Shown: one piece after another, positions 8,323 through 17,216 of the stretch
How positions within the stretch are numbered: the first letter of the stretch is position 1
How the letters are laid out: each line of letters opens with the position of its first letter
Position numbers and translations under genes: made by a program
Notes under the pieces: generated by a model
Seen by the model: only the letters and a program-made list of their open reading frames with translations
Told to the model about the DNA's origin: nothing
Database searches by the model: none
Source: Paenibacillus taichungensis
GTDB lineage: Bacteria; Bacillota; Bacilli; Paenibacillales; Paenibacillaceae
DNA: 64,000 bases
Direction: 5' to 3'
Assembly (NCBI RefSeq): GCF_013359905.1
Contig: NZ_JABMCC010000112.1
Location: 186,001-250,000, forward strand

Positions 8323-9534
8323 TCATAGTGATGGAGTTCCCTCGGCAACTTTATTTCTTCTTTCAATGACAATAGGGAGCAATAGTAGCGCACCAATAAT
8401 CACAAAAACACCACTCGCTATAAATACACTAAGCAGGGAAAACGTATCCTTGAGATACCCGGAGGTAAGCATGCCAACCACCATCATTCCCATAAAAATC
8501 GGCATGATCGCTCCGGACACCCGGCCAATAAATGCTCCTTCCGTATTCCGCACAAGAAGCGTCTGAATTCCACCTTGAATACACGGGAAGAACAAACCAC
8601 TAATTACGAGCAGAATAATGGTTAACCAAATTTGTGTTGATGCGCCCATGCCAACCGTACAGATTGCATTAACAAGTAAACCGACTAGAAGCAATAACTG
8701 TGGCTTCACCTTTTTAGCGATTGCGATGATCACTGCACCTCCGACCAACATGGCCGCCCCATTCGCCATCACCAGCCATTGCAAGAACTCTTTATCCTGA
8801 CCCAAATTTTCAATGACAAGAAAGAGCTGAAGCGGCTGAGTCAATCCTGATGCCAAACCAACTGCCGAAAAGGTTAATCCCAGTGTTCTCAAGGATTTAT
8901 TCGCCCCGATATAACGCAGGCCATCCGTGAGCTCTTTAACGAAGCCGCCACGATTCCCTGATTTCTCCTCCTCTACATCTCGGGGAAGCGATAATAATAC
9001 AAGCGAAGAGCCCAGAAACATGACCGCTGTCAGGATGAGGGATACGCTAATGCCAAACTTAATGAAAATAAACGTGCCGATGACTGGCCCCAAAACCATA
9101 AAGACAGCAACAAGCGTTTGGGACATCGCCATAACACCCTGCAATTGTTCGGCTGGTACATGCCGTTTGTACAGTTTCATCGCGGAAGGCTGAGAAAACT
9201 GTGACAAACTGGCAGAAACGAAAGATCCAATCAGAAGTGCAATCCATCCACCATTTATGACTGCAAGCAATACAACGGCAACGGACAAACCTGATAATAA
9301 ATCGCTCCATACCATTGTTTTTTTCGGCCGCCATCGATCGGCAAAGGTACCGCCAATCAGACCAAATATAAAGATCGGTGAAAATTCCGCTACCGAAATC
9401 AATGAAATATCAACCGGATTATTATGCGTCAATTCGGAAACATAAAGAAGCACCGCATAATTCCGGATCCAAATTCCGAGCTGCAAGAGCACCCGGGAAA
9501 GGATAATTGTTCGAACATATGGATTGGCAAACAT
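8323..9534 (-). CDS. MFS transporter, 12-TM drug-efflux type
   Basis: A 403-residue major facilitator with 12 hydrophobic stretches. The loop after helix 2 reads GGTFADRWRPKKTM, the standard MFS motif A, and the protein resembles the macrolide-efflux/enterobactin-exporter-like group (MFS_3). It probably exports a small molecule across the cytoplasmic membrane. ATG 9534 comes one base after the stop of a remnant ORF (9536-9620), so translation may be coupled to it. An array of TTTAGTAA palindromes lies about 120 bases upstream. Confidence 0.88.
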   Translation of the reverse strand: MFANPYVRTIILSRVLLQLGIWIRNYAVLLYVSELTHNNPVDISLISVAEFSPIFIFGLIGGTFADRWRPKKTMVWSDLLSGLSVAVVLLAVINGGWIALLIGSFVSASLSQFSQPSAMKLYKRHVPAEQLQGVMAMSQTLVAVFMVLGPVIGTFIFIKFGISVSLILTAVMFLGSSLVLLSLPRDVEEEKSGNRGGFVKELTDGLRYIGANKSLRTLGLTFSAVGLASGLTQPLQLFLVIENLGQDKEFLQWLVMANGAAMLVGGAVIIAIAKKVKPQLLLLVGLLVNAICTVGMGASTQIWLTIILLVISGLFFPCIQGGIQTLLVRNTEGAFIGRVSGAIMPIFMGMMVVGMLTSGYLKDTFSLLSVFIASGVFVIIGALLLLPIVIERRNKVAEGTPSL

Positions 9535-9535
9535 G

Positions 9536-9620
9536 TTAATACCCCATATCCTTTAAGATTTTTGCTAACGTTCGCAGCCTTTCAGTATTCATTCCATCAT
9601 AAAGCAACTGCTTCTTTCAT
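9536..9620 (-). pseudogene. Remnant of a DUF6530-like gene (C-terminal end only)
   Basis: Reading leftwards, AGGAGG (9633-9628) precedes ATG 9620 and MKEAVAL then TGA. In the neighbouring frame the sequence continues as YDGMNTERLRTLAKILKDMGY and TAA at 9536, closely matching the last 20 residues of the DUF6530-like protein at 7345. The start, a frameshift and the 3' end remain while the body is gone. It may now serve only as a leader for the MFS gene. Confidence 0.65.
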
Positions 9621-9649
9621 TTTTATTCCTCCTATTCCCCAACTTTTGA

Positions 9650-9682
9650 TTTAGTAATTTACTAAATTACTAATTTACTAAA
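9650..9682. promoter_or_regulatory. Palindromic operator array upstream of the MFS gene
   Basis: TTTAGTAA-T-TTACTAAA at 9650-9666 is a perfect inverted repeat, and a further overlapping unit TTACTAATTTACTAAA follows to 9682. Such sites suit a MarR- or TetR-type repressor; none is encoded next door. Confidence 0.6.
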
Positions 9683-9840
9683 TCACGGCTTCATTCTATA
9701 CAGGATACCTTCCTTCGTCAACCGTTTTTTTGAATTCTTCCTTTTCAATTCTGCTTTTGAACAAAAAGTGATCCATGGGAAAAAGGTTCTGTTCAGCTTA
9801 ATTTCACAATAATTTTTGTGCTAGAAATGTATCCAAAAAA

Positions 9841-9869
9841 ACAAAAAAAGCCGCTAAATTAGCGGCTTT
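9841..9869 (-). terminator. Terminator of the second MFS gene
   Basis: AAAGCCGCT and AGCGGCTTT pair around AAATT; on the minus strand the stem is followed by a long T-run. It lies 90 bases after the stop at 9959. Confidence 0.8.
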
Positions 9870-9958
9870 CCGTGCTCGAACATGTATGATTATGTCGTTT
9901 CAATTGCCTACTCAATGAAGTCACACTTGTGGACCAGAGAATCAGACTTCAGGGGCTA

Positions 9959-11179
9959 CTAATTAGGACTTGGAATCGAATAATCTACTTTAGGAGCAGT
10001 GGCTCCCTCCGGCTTTAATTGAATGGACCGCTGGCAGATCGCTGTGATCACAAAAGCCATCAGAGCTAATATCACAGCTACTGGTGGCACCCAGTTTACA
10101 CCACCTAAATTGACAGCAAGCCCGCCAATTCCGGAACCGAGTGCTATCCCTACGTTTGCTGCCACGGGTAGCAATGTGGACGCAAACGGTCTGGAATTCG
10201 GCGCGATCGCTCCGGAGACGTCGAACAGATAGAGCTGGGACGCTGCGCTCATGGATGATGACAGGCAACCGATCAGGAACAGGAACGCCAAGCCCAACCA
10301 CAGGTGAGACACGGTGAAGCTAAGTCCCAGAAAGATTGCAGCTTGAATGACGAAAAGCCATTTGAGCTTGGGCAAGAAATCTCCTTTGGCTATTTTGGCA
10401 CCGACCCAGTTGCTCAGTATGCTGCAGGCTCCGTAGATGAGGAGTACAACGCTAATCCAACGTGCAGATACACCCATGGAGTTCCCCAGCAAAGGAGTAA
10501 TATAAGTGAAAATCACAAAAATACAACTGTTTCCAAGAACCGGAATCAAGCAGGCCAGCAATATGCGCGGCTTCATAAATAGCGCCATCTGATCACTGAA
10601 TGAACCCGCAATGGTCGTCGTTTGTCGCGGAAGAATCCGGAACATGAATATGAATGGCACAACCCCAATGCCTGCTGTAACAACAAACGTCATGGACCAG
10701 TTCAGATGCTGTCCGATGAAGGTTCCGAGCGGAACGCCAAGCACATTGGCAATGGAAAATCCACCCAGTATCCAGGCAATCGCTTCCCCTCTCCGTTCCC
10801 GGTTAACTGCATCGCTTGCAATCGAGATCGAAAGCGATATCGTAAGTCCGCATGCTACGGCTGAAACGATCCGAATAACCATCAAGGAATAGAACGTCGT
10901 TGAGAAAATGGTAAGTACGTTCAAGGCAAGCACGACTGCAAACCCGATTAAAATGGAGTTTCTTCGGGGAATTTTGGCCAAGAAAGCAACGGCAAACGGT
11001 GTTCCGATCGCATAGGCAATAGCAAAGCCGGATACGAGCGCGCCTGCGGCAGCCAGCGACACTTTCATATAAGTTTCGATTTCCTTCAATACGCCCACAA
11101 TTACGTATTCGGTTGTTCCCAATACAAAGCTAACCAATGTAAGTGTTAAAATAAGTAAATTTTCTCTTTTTCTAGTCAA
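9959..11179 (-). CDS. MFS transporter, AraJ/YdhP-like efflux type
   Basis: A 406-residue protein with 12 hydrophobic segments. The N-terminal TEYVIVGVLKEIETYMKVSLAAAGALVSGFAIAYAIG region is characteristic of the DHA1 sugar/drug efflux family that includes AraJ. It probably exports sugars or small toxic compounds. It is divergent from an AraC-type regulator at 11413, a common regulator-exporter pairing, with 233 bases between them. Confidence 0.88.
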   Translation of the reverse strand: MTRKRENLLILTLTLVSFVLGTTEYVIVGVLKEIETYMKVSLAAAGALVSGFAIAYAIGTPFAVAFLAKIPRRNSILIGFAVVLALNVLTIFSTTFYSLMVIRIVSAVACGLTISLSISIASDAVNRERRGEAIAWILGGFSIANVLGVPLGTFIGQHLNWSMTFVVTAGIGVVPFIFMFRILPRQTTTIAGSFSDQMALFMKPRILLACLIPVLGNSCIFVIFTYITPLLGNSMGVSARWISVVLLIYGACSILSNWVGAKIAKGDFLPKLKWLFVIQAAIFLGLSFTVSHLWLGLAFLFLIGCLSSSMSAASQLYLFDVSGAIAPNSRPFASTLLPVAANVGIALGSGIGGLAVNLGGVNWVPPVAVILALMAFVITAICQRSIQLKPEGATAPKVDYSIPSPN

Positions 11180-11412
11180 AAATAAGCCCTCACATTTCTC
11201 TCTAATGTTGCAAACGTTTCATTTTCTTAAATGGATTCCTTTCTTAACAGATTTTGCTTTCACATCCCTTCAATTCGATATATAGTACATATTATTGAAT
11301 AGTGAAATTGTACTGTCAGACATGCTAAGCGACAATCAAGGTTGTTGTGATCTTCATCCAAAACATTATGTATGTTGTCATTTCACCATAGAATCTTGAA
11401 GGGAAGACATTA

Positions 11413-12276
11413 ATGAATACACGCCATGAGCCAGACCGACTGCATGAAGATCAAGATTGCATTATTATTTATGTAGGGAAGTTGGCAGATAATCCTCATT
11501 GGAGTTTTCCTACCCATAAGCATGACGATTTGCATGAGATTATTTATGTTAATGAGGGACAGGGCTCGTTCACGATTGATGGGACAAAGCACTCGGCTCA
11601 AAAGGGAGATGTTCTTGTATACAATAAGGGAACACTTCACGAAGAAAGATCGGACCCGGAATTCCCTTTATCCACCTTTTATTGCGGCTTTCGTTTCAAA
11701 GAGGGTACTCGTGTCAACAATGATTGGGTTGTTCCACCTGGTAGTGATCCAGTTGTTCGTGCCAATCGTTATTCCGAAGAGATCCGTTCGTTAATGCAGA
11801 CCATGTTCAATGAATTTTCAATCCGGGAAGAAGGATACAACTCTATCTCTCATCATCTGCTGAATGCCGTTTTGCTGATTATCAATCGCATGTCTCACCA
11901 TCAGCGCACAGCAAATGAGATCGTTCGAAGCAATACCCTCGCTGAAAGTATCAAAGATTATCTGGACACGAATTATCGTCAAAATATTAAGCTGAAAGAC
12001 TTGGCTGATCAATTCCATATCGACTTCTATTACTTGATTCATATGTATAAAAATTGCTACGGTACCTCCCCTTATCATTACCTCATTCAGCGGAGAATGG
12101 GAGAAGCGACCCGATTGTTGGTTTCAACCAAGAAAAAAGTATGGGAAATTTCCAAATTGGTTGGGTACGAGAACCCAAACTACTTTACGATTCTATTTAC
12201 CAAAACAGTCGGTGAATCTCCGAGAAGTTTCCGCAAAAGAAACCAAAAAGACATGTTCGGTGACCCTTCCAACTAA
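11413..12276 (+). CDS. AraC-family transcriptional regulator with N-terminal cupin
   Basis: A 287-residue regulator. The N-terminal half is a cupin-like sensory domain (PTHKHDDLHEIIYVNEGQGSF with HxH), and the C-terminal ~100 residues hold two helix-turn-helix motifs (LKDLADQFHIDFYYLIHMYKNCYGTSPYHYL; VWEISKLVGYENPNYFTILFTKTVGESP). It probably responds to a small ligand, perhaps a sugar, and controls the divergent MFS gene at 11179. AAGGGA precedes the ATG. Confidence 0.9.
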   Translation: MNTRHEPDRLHEDQDCIIIYVGKLADNPHWSFPTHKHDDLHEIIYVNEGQGSFTIDGTKHSAQKGDVLVYNKGTLHEERSDPEFPLSTFYCGFRFKEGTRVNNDWVVPPGSDPVVRANRYSEEIRSLMQTMFNEFSIREEGYNSISHHLLNAVLLIINRMSHHQRTANEIVRSNTLAESIKDYLDTNYRQNIKLKDLADQFHIDFYYLIHMYKNCYGTSPYHYLIQRRMGEATRLLVSTKKKVWEISKLVGYENPNYFTILFTKTVGESPRSFRKRNQKDMFGDPSN

Positions 12277-12304
12277 AAAACAGGCAGCCTGAGGGCTACC
12301 TGTT
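12275..12304 (-). terminator. Terminator between the AraC and CDF genes
   Basis: AACAGGCAGCC and GGCTACCTGTT pair with one wobble around TGAG. On the minus strand six T residues follow, so it mainly ends the CDF transcript; the plus side has no T-run. Confidence 0.7.
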
Positions 12305-12372
12305 TGGTCATGCGTCAATAAGAGTATGTCCATGTTTATTGGCAAGTCCTTATATTTGCCACTCATGTTTTA

Positions 12373-13272
12373 TCATTGAAGTGCTTCGTTAGGGGCTTCA
12401 TCCGAGTCTGGTTCAACATGAACATGGACAGTGTATACCTCATGTTCCCTTAACAATTCGTCTTCTACATTTGTTGAAATATCATGAGCTTTCTGAAGAT
12501 CCAAATCCGATCGTACCAGAATTACCACATCGACAACGGCATTATTACCGTAATTCCGGGCTCTTAAGTCTTTTACCGCCTCTACGCCATCTACACTGGC
12601 AATTGTACTCCTGTATTCCTTGATTAGCTCTTCGTCAAATCCATCCGTAAGATGGTGTGTTGCTTCACGAAAAATGTCCCAAGCGGTTTTACATATTAGA
12701 AAGCCCACTGCTACAGCTGTTAATGGGTCAAGCCATGGTAGGCCGAATTGTGAACCAATAATCCCTATAACTGTCCCTATACTAACCCAGGCATCAGAAA
12801 TATTATCTTTTGCAGCCGCCATAACCGCCTGGCTCTTGATCTTCAAAGCAAGTCTCTTGTTATATCTGTATACGAGATACATCACAGCGGCACATAAAAT
12901 GCCTGTCCAGGCTGCCATGATGTCCGGAGATTCGCTTTTCCCCTGGAAGACGGATGTAATCGCTCCGTAAAGCACTTGCAGCCCAACTACCATCATTATG
13001 AAAGACGCAACCAGTGAGGCAACGGTCTCTGCTTTCCAATGTCCGTATGTATGATCTTTATCAGCAGGTCGTTGAGCAAGTCTCAGACCGATAAGAACCG
13101 CGATCGAAGCTATAATATCGGTAGCATTGTTCAACCCATCGGCTTTTAAAGCTTCAGAATTAGACATATAACCGATAATCATTTTGATTGCAGTCAAACA
13201 AATATAAGCAATAATACTGATAATTGCTCCCTTTTCACCTAGTTTTAAGTTGTCATACTTTATTTGCTCCAC
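12373..13272 (-). CDS. Cation diffusion facilitator, MneP/MneS-like metal exporter
   Basis: A membrane exporter of 299 residues. ADGLNNATDIIAS and the second DNISDAWVS motif are the metal-site signatures of CDF transporters; six hydrophobic segments precede a cytosolic ferredoxin-like domain ending with VHVHVEPDSDE. The frame extends to a TTG at 13296, but GTG 13272 is preceded by GGGGG at 10 bases and gives the usual start MEQIKYDNLKLGEKG. The sequence recalls B. subtilis MneP/MneS, which export manganese under MntR control. Metal specificity is inferred. Confidence 0.87.
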   Translation of the reverse strand: MEQIKYDNLKLGEKGAIISIIAYICLTAIKMIIGYMSNSEALKADGLNNATDIIASIAVLIGLRLAQRPADKDHTYGHWKAETVASLVASFIMMVVGLQVLYGAITSVFQGKSESPDIMAAWTGILCAAVMYLVYRYNKRLALKIKSQAVMAAAKDNISDAWVSIGTVIGIIGSQFGLPWLDPLTAVAVGFLICKTAWDIFREATHHLTDGFDEELIKEYRSTIASVDGVEAVKDLRARNYGNNAVVDVVILVRSDLDLQKAHDISTNVEDELLREHEVYTVHVHVEPDSDEAPNEALQ

Positions 13273-13393
13273 GAAACGTAATCCCCCTGATCCCAACTGT
13301 TTTCTAGCACTTTACGATGGTATCATCACGATGTTGTGTGGGTCTAGAGAAACGTTTTGAACCAAGTAAAACAATGTCTGTACAACGAAAGAG

Positions 13394-13409
13394 TTTGACC
13401 TCGGCCAAA
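13394..13409. promoter_or_regulatory. Inverted repeat upstream of the CDF exporter gene
   Basis: TTTGACC-TC-GGCCAAA is a 16-base near-palindrome (one mismatched pair) about 120 bases before the exporter start. It could be a metalloregulator site such as for MntR; the match to any consensus is only general. Confidence 0.3.
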
Positions 13410-13495
13410 AAAAGTTGCGATAAGTAAACTTTTAGATATTGTGAATCGCCCCCCTTCTCCAGTTACGGTCTGCCCCACCTTTTCCGCCATATGGC

Positions 13496-13526
13496 TTGAC
13501 TCTGGTATCGTACCAGGGTTTATCGT
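13496..13526 (+). promoter_or_regulatory. MerR-type promoter with dyad operator for the GNAT-MerR operon
   Basis: TTGACT (13496-13501) and TATCGT (13521-13526) are separated by exactly 19 bases. The spacer holds a perfect dyad CTGGTA-TCG-TACCAG at 13502-13516. A MerR/BmrR-like regulator is the second gene downstream, so autoregulation is likely. Confidence 0.8.
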
Positions 13527-13569
13527 GATGTATAACAAATATGGCTTTACAAATCAGGAGTGGATGAAG

Positions 13570-14109
13570 ATGATGTTGCAAAAACAGTTTGACCAAGTGT
13601 TTAAAATTATGAAGCAATCGTTTCCCGCAGCCGAATATCGGGAATATTCAGAACAGAAGAAGCTGCTGTCCCACTCATGCTATCGCCTTCTTACAGAGGA
13701 AAATGAGCAGAATGAAGTGATTGGCTTTCTCGCAGGCTGGGAGTTCGAGTCGTTCAGATATGTTGAGCATTTGGCTGTCTCTCCGAACATTCGTGGAGGC
13801 GGCATAGGCAAGCGATTAATGGAGCGTTTCATGAACCAGTCAGACAAGCCGGTTATATTGGAAGTTGAATTGCCAGAAGATGAGCTGAAGCGGAGAAGGA
13901 TTGGATTTTATGAGCGCCTGGGATTCTGCCTGGGAGATCATTCTTATGTTCAGCCACCCCTTCGTGCTGTAAGTCAGCAAACCTTACCTTTACAGATCAT
14001 GAGTTATCCGGCAAAGTTGACCCCGACACAATTTGAAATGGTGAGAAAATTGCTGTATAAGGAAGTGTATGGCGCGACTTCAGCATACGCGCACGCATAT
14101 AATAGCTAA
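13570..14109 (+). CDS. GNAT-family N-acetyltransferase
   Basis: About 179 residues. The acetyl-CoA motif is seen as VEHLAVSPNIRGGGIGKRLMERF, followed by FYERLGFCLGDHSYVQPP. The frame is open from 13441, but the promoter at 13496-13526 and AGGAG at 13556-13560 place the start at ATG 13570 (13564 and 13573 are alternatives). It is cotranscribed with the following MerR-type regulator from a MerR-type promoter, so its substrate may be related to the inducer. Confidence 0.85.
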   Translation: MMLQKQFDQVFKIMKQSFPAAEYREYSEQKKLLSHSCYRLLTEENEQNEVIGFLAGWEFESFRYVEHLAVSPNIRGGGIGKRLMERFMNQSDKPVILEVELPEDELKRRRIGFYERLGFCLGDHSYVQPPLRAVSQQTLPLQIMSYPAKLTPTQFEMVRKLLYKEVYGATSAYAHAYNS

Positions 14110-14131
14110 ATGCAAACGAGGAAGAAAACCG

Positions 14132-14950
14132 ATGAAAAACGATTATAAAATCAATGAAATCTCGAAGCTTTACGGAATAGGTGTTGACGCGCTGCGTTAT
14201 TACGAAAAATTAGGATTGCTCGTGCCTCGGCGAGACGGAAACGGATATCGTCTGTACAGCCTTCAAGATATGTATAAGCTGAACATCATCCGGGACCTGC
14301 GCCAGTTGAATTTTACCATGCAACAGATCAAAGCCTATTTAGATCAGCAAAGTGTCGAAAATACACTTGAACTGTTATTAACTGAACAGGAACTGATTAA
14401 GGAACAAATAGCCAAACTCGAAACTACCCAGCGTATTATTCAAGGCAGAATCAAGGTGTTAACTGATACCAGCAAAATTCAGACAGGAGTTTTCTGTATC
14501 AAAACGTATCCTGACCGGCCGTGTCTGCAGCTCAATACACGCATAACTCGGGATGAGGAGATGGATTATGCCATTAAAAAGCTGCATCAAAAACATAAAA
14601 GTCATATTCCGGACTTTGGAAACCAATTATATGGTGCATCCGTGTCGCTTGAGGAACTAAAACATGGCGTGAAGGATGTTTTTAACTCCGTCTTCTTTAT
14701 CTTCGATCCTGACGAAGCCAGAACGATCGATTACGATTACATGCTGCCAGCTGGTGAGTATCTTTCCCTTTTTTATCGGGGTAACTACCGTCAAAGTTAT
14801 GAAAAAATGCTTGAGGTCGTTGCTTATGCGAATGAAAAAGGGCTCTGTGTAATGGGGGATCCTTTTGAAATCTATGAAATTGATAATCGTGATACGATCA
14901 TTACCGCGCAATTTCTGACCGAAATACAGTTGCGGATTGTCAAAGAATGA
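14132..14950 (+). CDS. MerR-family multidrug-type regulator (BmrR-like)
   Basis: A 272-residue regulator. KINEISKLYGIGVDALRYYEKLGLLVPRRDGNGYRLY is the MerR helix-turn-helix; a coiled coil follows to about residue 110, and the rest resembles a GyrI-like ligand-binding domain as in BmrR. ATG 14132 is chosen over the earlier in-frame 14069 because GAGGAAG precedes it and the longer form would overlap the GNAT gene. It likely binds the CTGGTA dyad upstream of its own operon. Confidence 0.87.
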   Translation: MKNDYKINEISKLYGIGVDALRYYEKLGLLVPRRDGNGYRLYSLQDMYKLNIIRDLRQLNFTMQQIKAYLDQQSVENTLELLLTEQELIKEQIAKLETTQRIIQGRIKVLTDTSKIQTGVFCIKTYPDRPCLQLNTRITRDEEMDYAIKKLHQKHKSHIPDFGNQLYGASVSLEELKHGVKDVFNSVFFIFDPDEARTIDYDYMLPAGEYLSLFYRGNYRQSYEKMLEVVAYANEKGLCVMGDPFEIYEIDNRDTIITAQFLTEIQLRIVKE

Positions 14951-14960
14951 TAAACTCCTT

Positions 14961-15009
14961 AAGGTAGAAGTTATTGGATACGACGACTTGATACTATAAC
15001 TTCTACCTT
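14961..15009 (+). terminator. Hairpin after the GNAT-MerR operon
   Basis: A perfect 14-base inverted repeat, AAGGTAGAAGTTAT and its complement, encloses a 21-base loop. No long T-run follows directly, but a second hairpin does at 15015. Confidence 0.5.
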
Positions 15010-15014
15010 TATAA

Positions 15015-15048
15015 CAAAAAAAGCCGCTAAATTATTAGCGACTTTTTT
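15015..15048. terminator. Bidirectional terminator between the MerR and yitT-like genes
   Basis: AAAAGCCGCTAA pairs with TTAGCGACTTTT (one mismatch), flanked by A-run and T-run on either side. It suits both the plus-strand operon and the minus-strand gene that ends at 15105. Confidence 0.8.
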
Positions 15049-15104
15049 ATGTTAGTATGTTAAATCCTTTTCTCTGCGACAGTAACTCCAGCTCATTGTA
15101 GTGA

Positions 15105-15977
15105 TTAGTGAATATCTTTCTTTTTGAAATTGCCGCCCTTCACTTCGGCTACGTCATACACTACAATAAACGCGTTGGGATCAATTTCGTGAATGATATC
15201 CTTGATTTTGCTTTCTTCCATACGGTTGATTACACAGGTAATCTCTTTGAATTGTTCATTGGAATAACCACCGTAAGCATCGGTATAAGTTGCTCCACGA
15301 CCTAATCGGTCACGAATGGTTTCGACCATGATTTCTGGTTGATTGGTGATAATTTTAAAGGTTTTGGAGCCGCTCAAACCTTCTTCAACGATATGTATCA
15401 CTTTGGAAGCGATGTAATATGCAAGTGCGGACAAGATCGCCCCTTGCAGACCAAATACAGTTGATACGACAATAAAGACAAACATGTTCAAGAATAAGAT
15501 TAGATCACTGGTTCCAAAAGGTAATTTGCGTGAAAGCAGGACAGCCAACATATCGATTCCATCCAATGCCCCACCATTACGAAGCGCCAAACCCATACCA
15601 AAACCGATGATAATCCCGCCCACAACGGTAATTAATAGTGTATCCCCTTGAATAATCGTGGGTACATGGTGCATAAGGCTTGTACCCACAGCTAGCGAGG
15701 CAATACCGATAATGGAGTAAATAGCAAAGCTCTTACCTATTTGTTTGTAGCCTAACCATACAAATGGAATGTTGATGATACCAATCAGCATCCCTAACGG
15801 TAAACCAAACAGTTGTGAGCCAACGATACTAAGACCTGTCACACCACCGTCTGATACATTGTTTGGAATTAATACGGCTTCCAGTCCATACGAGGTGATA
15901 AAAGCCCCGATCATAATCAATAATACTTTGGAGATGATTTTCAGTTTGTTCGATTTTTGCACGTTCCTTTGATTCAT
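15105..15977 (-). CDS. YitT family membrane protein (DUF161/DUF2179)
   Basis: A 290-residue protein with five or six hydrophobic segments in the first 200 residues (GAFITSYGLEAVLIPNNVSDGGVTGLSI is the family start) and a soluble DUF2179 domain at the end (QFKEITCVINRMEESKIKDIIHEIDPNAFIVVYDVAEVKGG). Related Bacillus proteins are YitT, YpjC and YqfU; the transported solute is unknown. It stands alone on the minus strand. Confidence 0.9.
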   Translation of the reverse strand: MNQRNVQKSNKLKIISKVLLIMIGAFITSYGLEAVLIPNNVSDGGVTGLSIVGSQLFGLPLGMLIGIINIPFVWLGYKQIGKSFAIYSIIGIASLAVGTSLMHHVPTIIQGDTLLITVVGGIIIGFGMGLALRNGGALDGIDMLAVLLSRKLPFGTSDLILFLNMFVFIVVSTVFGLQGAILSALAYYIASKVIHIVEEGLSGSKTFKIITNQPEIMVETIRDRLGRGATYTDAYGGYSNEQFKEITCVINRMEESKIKDIIHEIDPNAFIVVYDVAEVKGGNFKKKDIH

Positions 15978-16088
15978 TCCTTTTCCCCCTTGGACAATTA
16001 ACCGATAAAAAATAGTCTATAATAAATATCACTATTTTGGCAAATTAATAATCTTTATTAGCAGGACTGCTTCTGTTGATTGTATCAA

Positions 16089-17216
16089 TTACTCCACAGC
16101 TCCAGTGGCGCCGATTCGAAGATCAACTTCCACATCAAAATCAGCTCGGGATAGTTCTTGCCCCCAGTTAGACTGCGCTTCCTTATATAAGGGGTATTGA
16201 TATGCCCTGGCATAAAATCCAAACCCGAAAGGATCAATTTCATAGTCCTGGCACTTTTTGATGAGCGCCTCAATGTTTTTTTTCATTTCCTTACTCAATT
16301 TATTTTCCATTTTCTCAGAATTTTCCAAAAGTTCAAATTCAAGAAACTTTTCAGTTATAATAATGATCGACTTTACTTTAATTTTGTATTGAAATCTGCC
16401 ATTTTCATAAAAGGATTTAGTTTTTACGGAAATATCGCCTAAAGAAAAACTCACCTTGTCGATGTTAAAGGGCAATGTTTGTTGTAGGTCATCAACCTGA
16501 AAAGTTAAACTGACCCCTGGCTCAGCTTGATTTTTCAAAATATGAAGAAGTGACGTTTCCTGATAAGACAGAGAAGTTCTGTATTGCCCTTTTTGGGATA
16601 AAAGAGTCGTTCCTTTTAGCATAATCTTGTTATTTTCGATCTTGATCTCCGAGATGGAAGGCGTCATCGCTCGGTCATTCAATTGTCTATGCAGCTCCTG
16701 CGCGGTTGTTTTCACAGTAGCTGAACTTCTACTGCCTGAATCCACAATCGCTTTTACAAATAAAGGTAACGGCGGTTGGTCTTTTGCTTGAAACTGAAAA
16801 ATATCCGCAATAGAACCATCAAAAGCAACGATGCGATCGGTAATCGTATTCCGAGGATCACGGAATGTAACATCAAGGACTTTAAACCAATCCTTATATT
16901 GAAGCAATTGGTTTCCTATAATAATTACTTGATAATTACGTCCCGCAAGCGAACCCGGAAATTGGGCATCCTGCTGATTCCTCGACTGCCTTAAACCTTC
17001 TGCTATTCCTCCCCCTTCCCGGCTTTTCTTTTGAATGTCTTTACTGAATACAGGTGCAGATATATAATAATGGAGCTTTTTATCTACGACATCCAAACCA
17101 AGAGCCAATGGAACCGTTGCATCTTCTAAATTGGTTTTGTCGTTGGAGCAACCTGTGAGCGCAGCCAATAAAATACAAAACAGACTCGAGATCATGAATT
17201 TTACGCCCCATTTCAT
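16089..17216 (-). CDS. gerC: Ger(x)C family spore germination lipoprotein
   Basis: A 375-residue lipoprotein. The lipobox LLAALTGC lies within the first 25 residues, and the GerC domain follows (VPLALGLDVVDKKLHYYISAPVF at the start; KKCQDYEIDPFGFGFYARAYQ near the end). It belongs to the germinant receptor in the inner membrane of the spore. The start overlaps the stop of the upstream permease gene by four bases. The substrate class of the receptor cannot be read from sequence. The letter C refers to its place in a gerA-like operon. Confidence 0.9.
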   Translation of the reverse strand: MKWGVKFMISSLFCILLAALTGCSNDKTNLEDATVPLALGLDVVDKKLHYYISAPVFSKDIQKKSREGGGIAEGLRQSRNQQDAQFPGSLAGRNYQVIIIGNQLLQYKDWFKVLDVTFRDPRNTITDRIVAFDGSIADIFQFQAKDQPPLPLFVKAIVDSGSRSSATVKTTAQELHRQLNDRAMTPSISEIKIENNKIMLKGTTLLSQKGQYRTSLSYQETSLLHILKNQAEPGVSLTFQVDDLQQTLPFNIDKVSFSLGDISVKTKSFYENGRFQYKIKVKSIIIITEKFLEFELLENSEKMENKLSKEMKKNIEALIKKCQDYEIDPFGFGFYARAYQYPLYKEAQSNWGQELSRADFDVEVDLRIGATGAVE

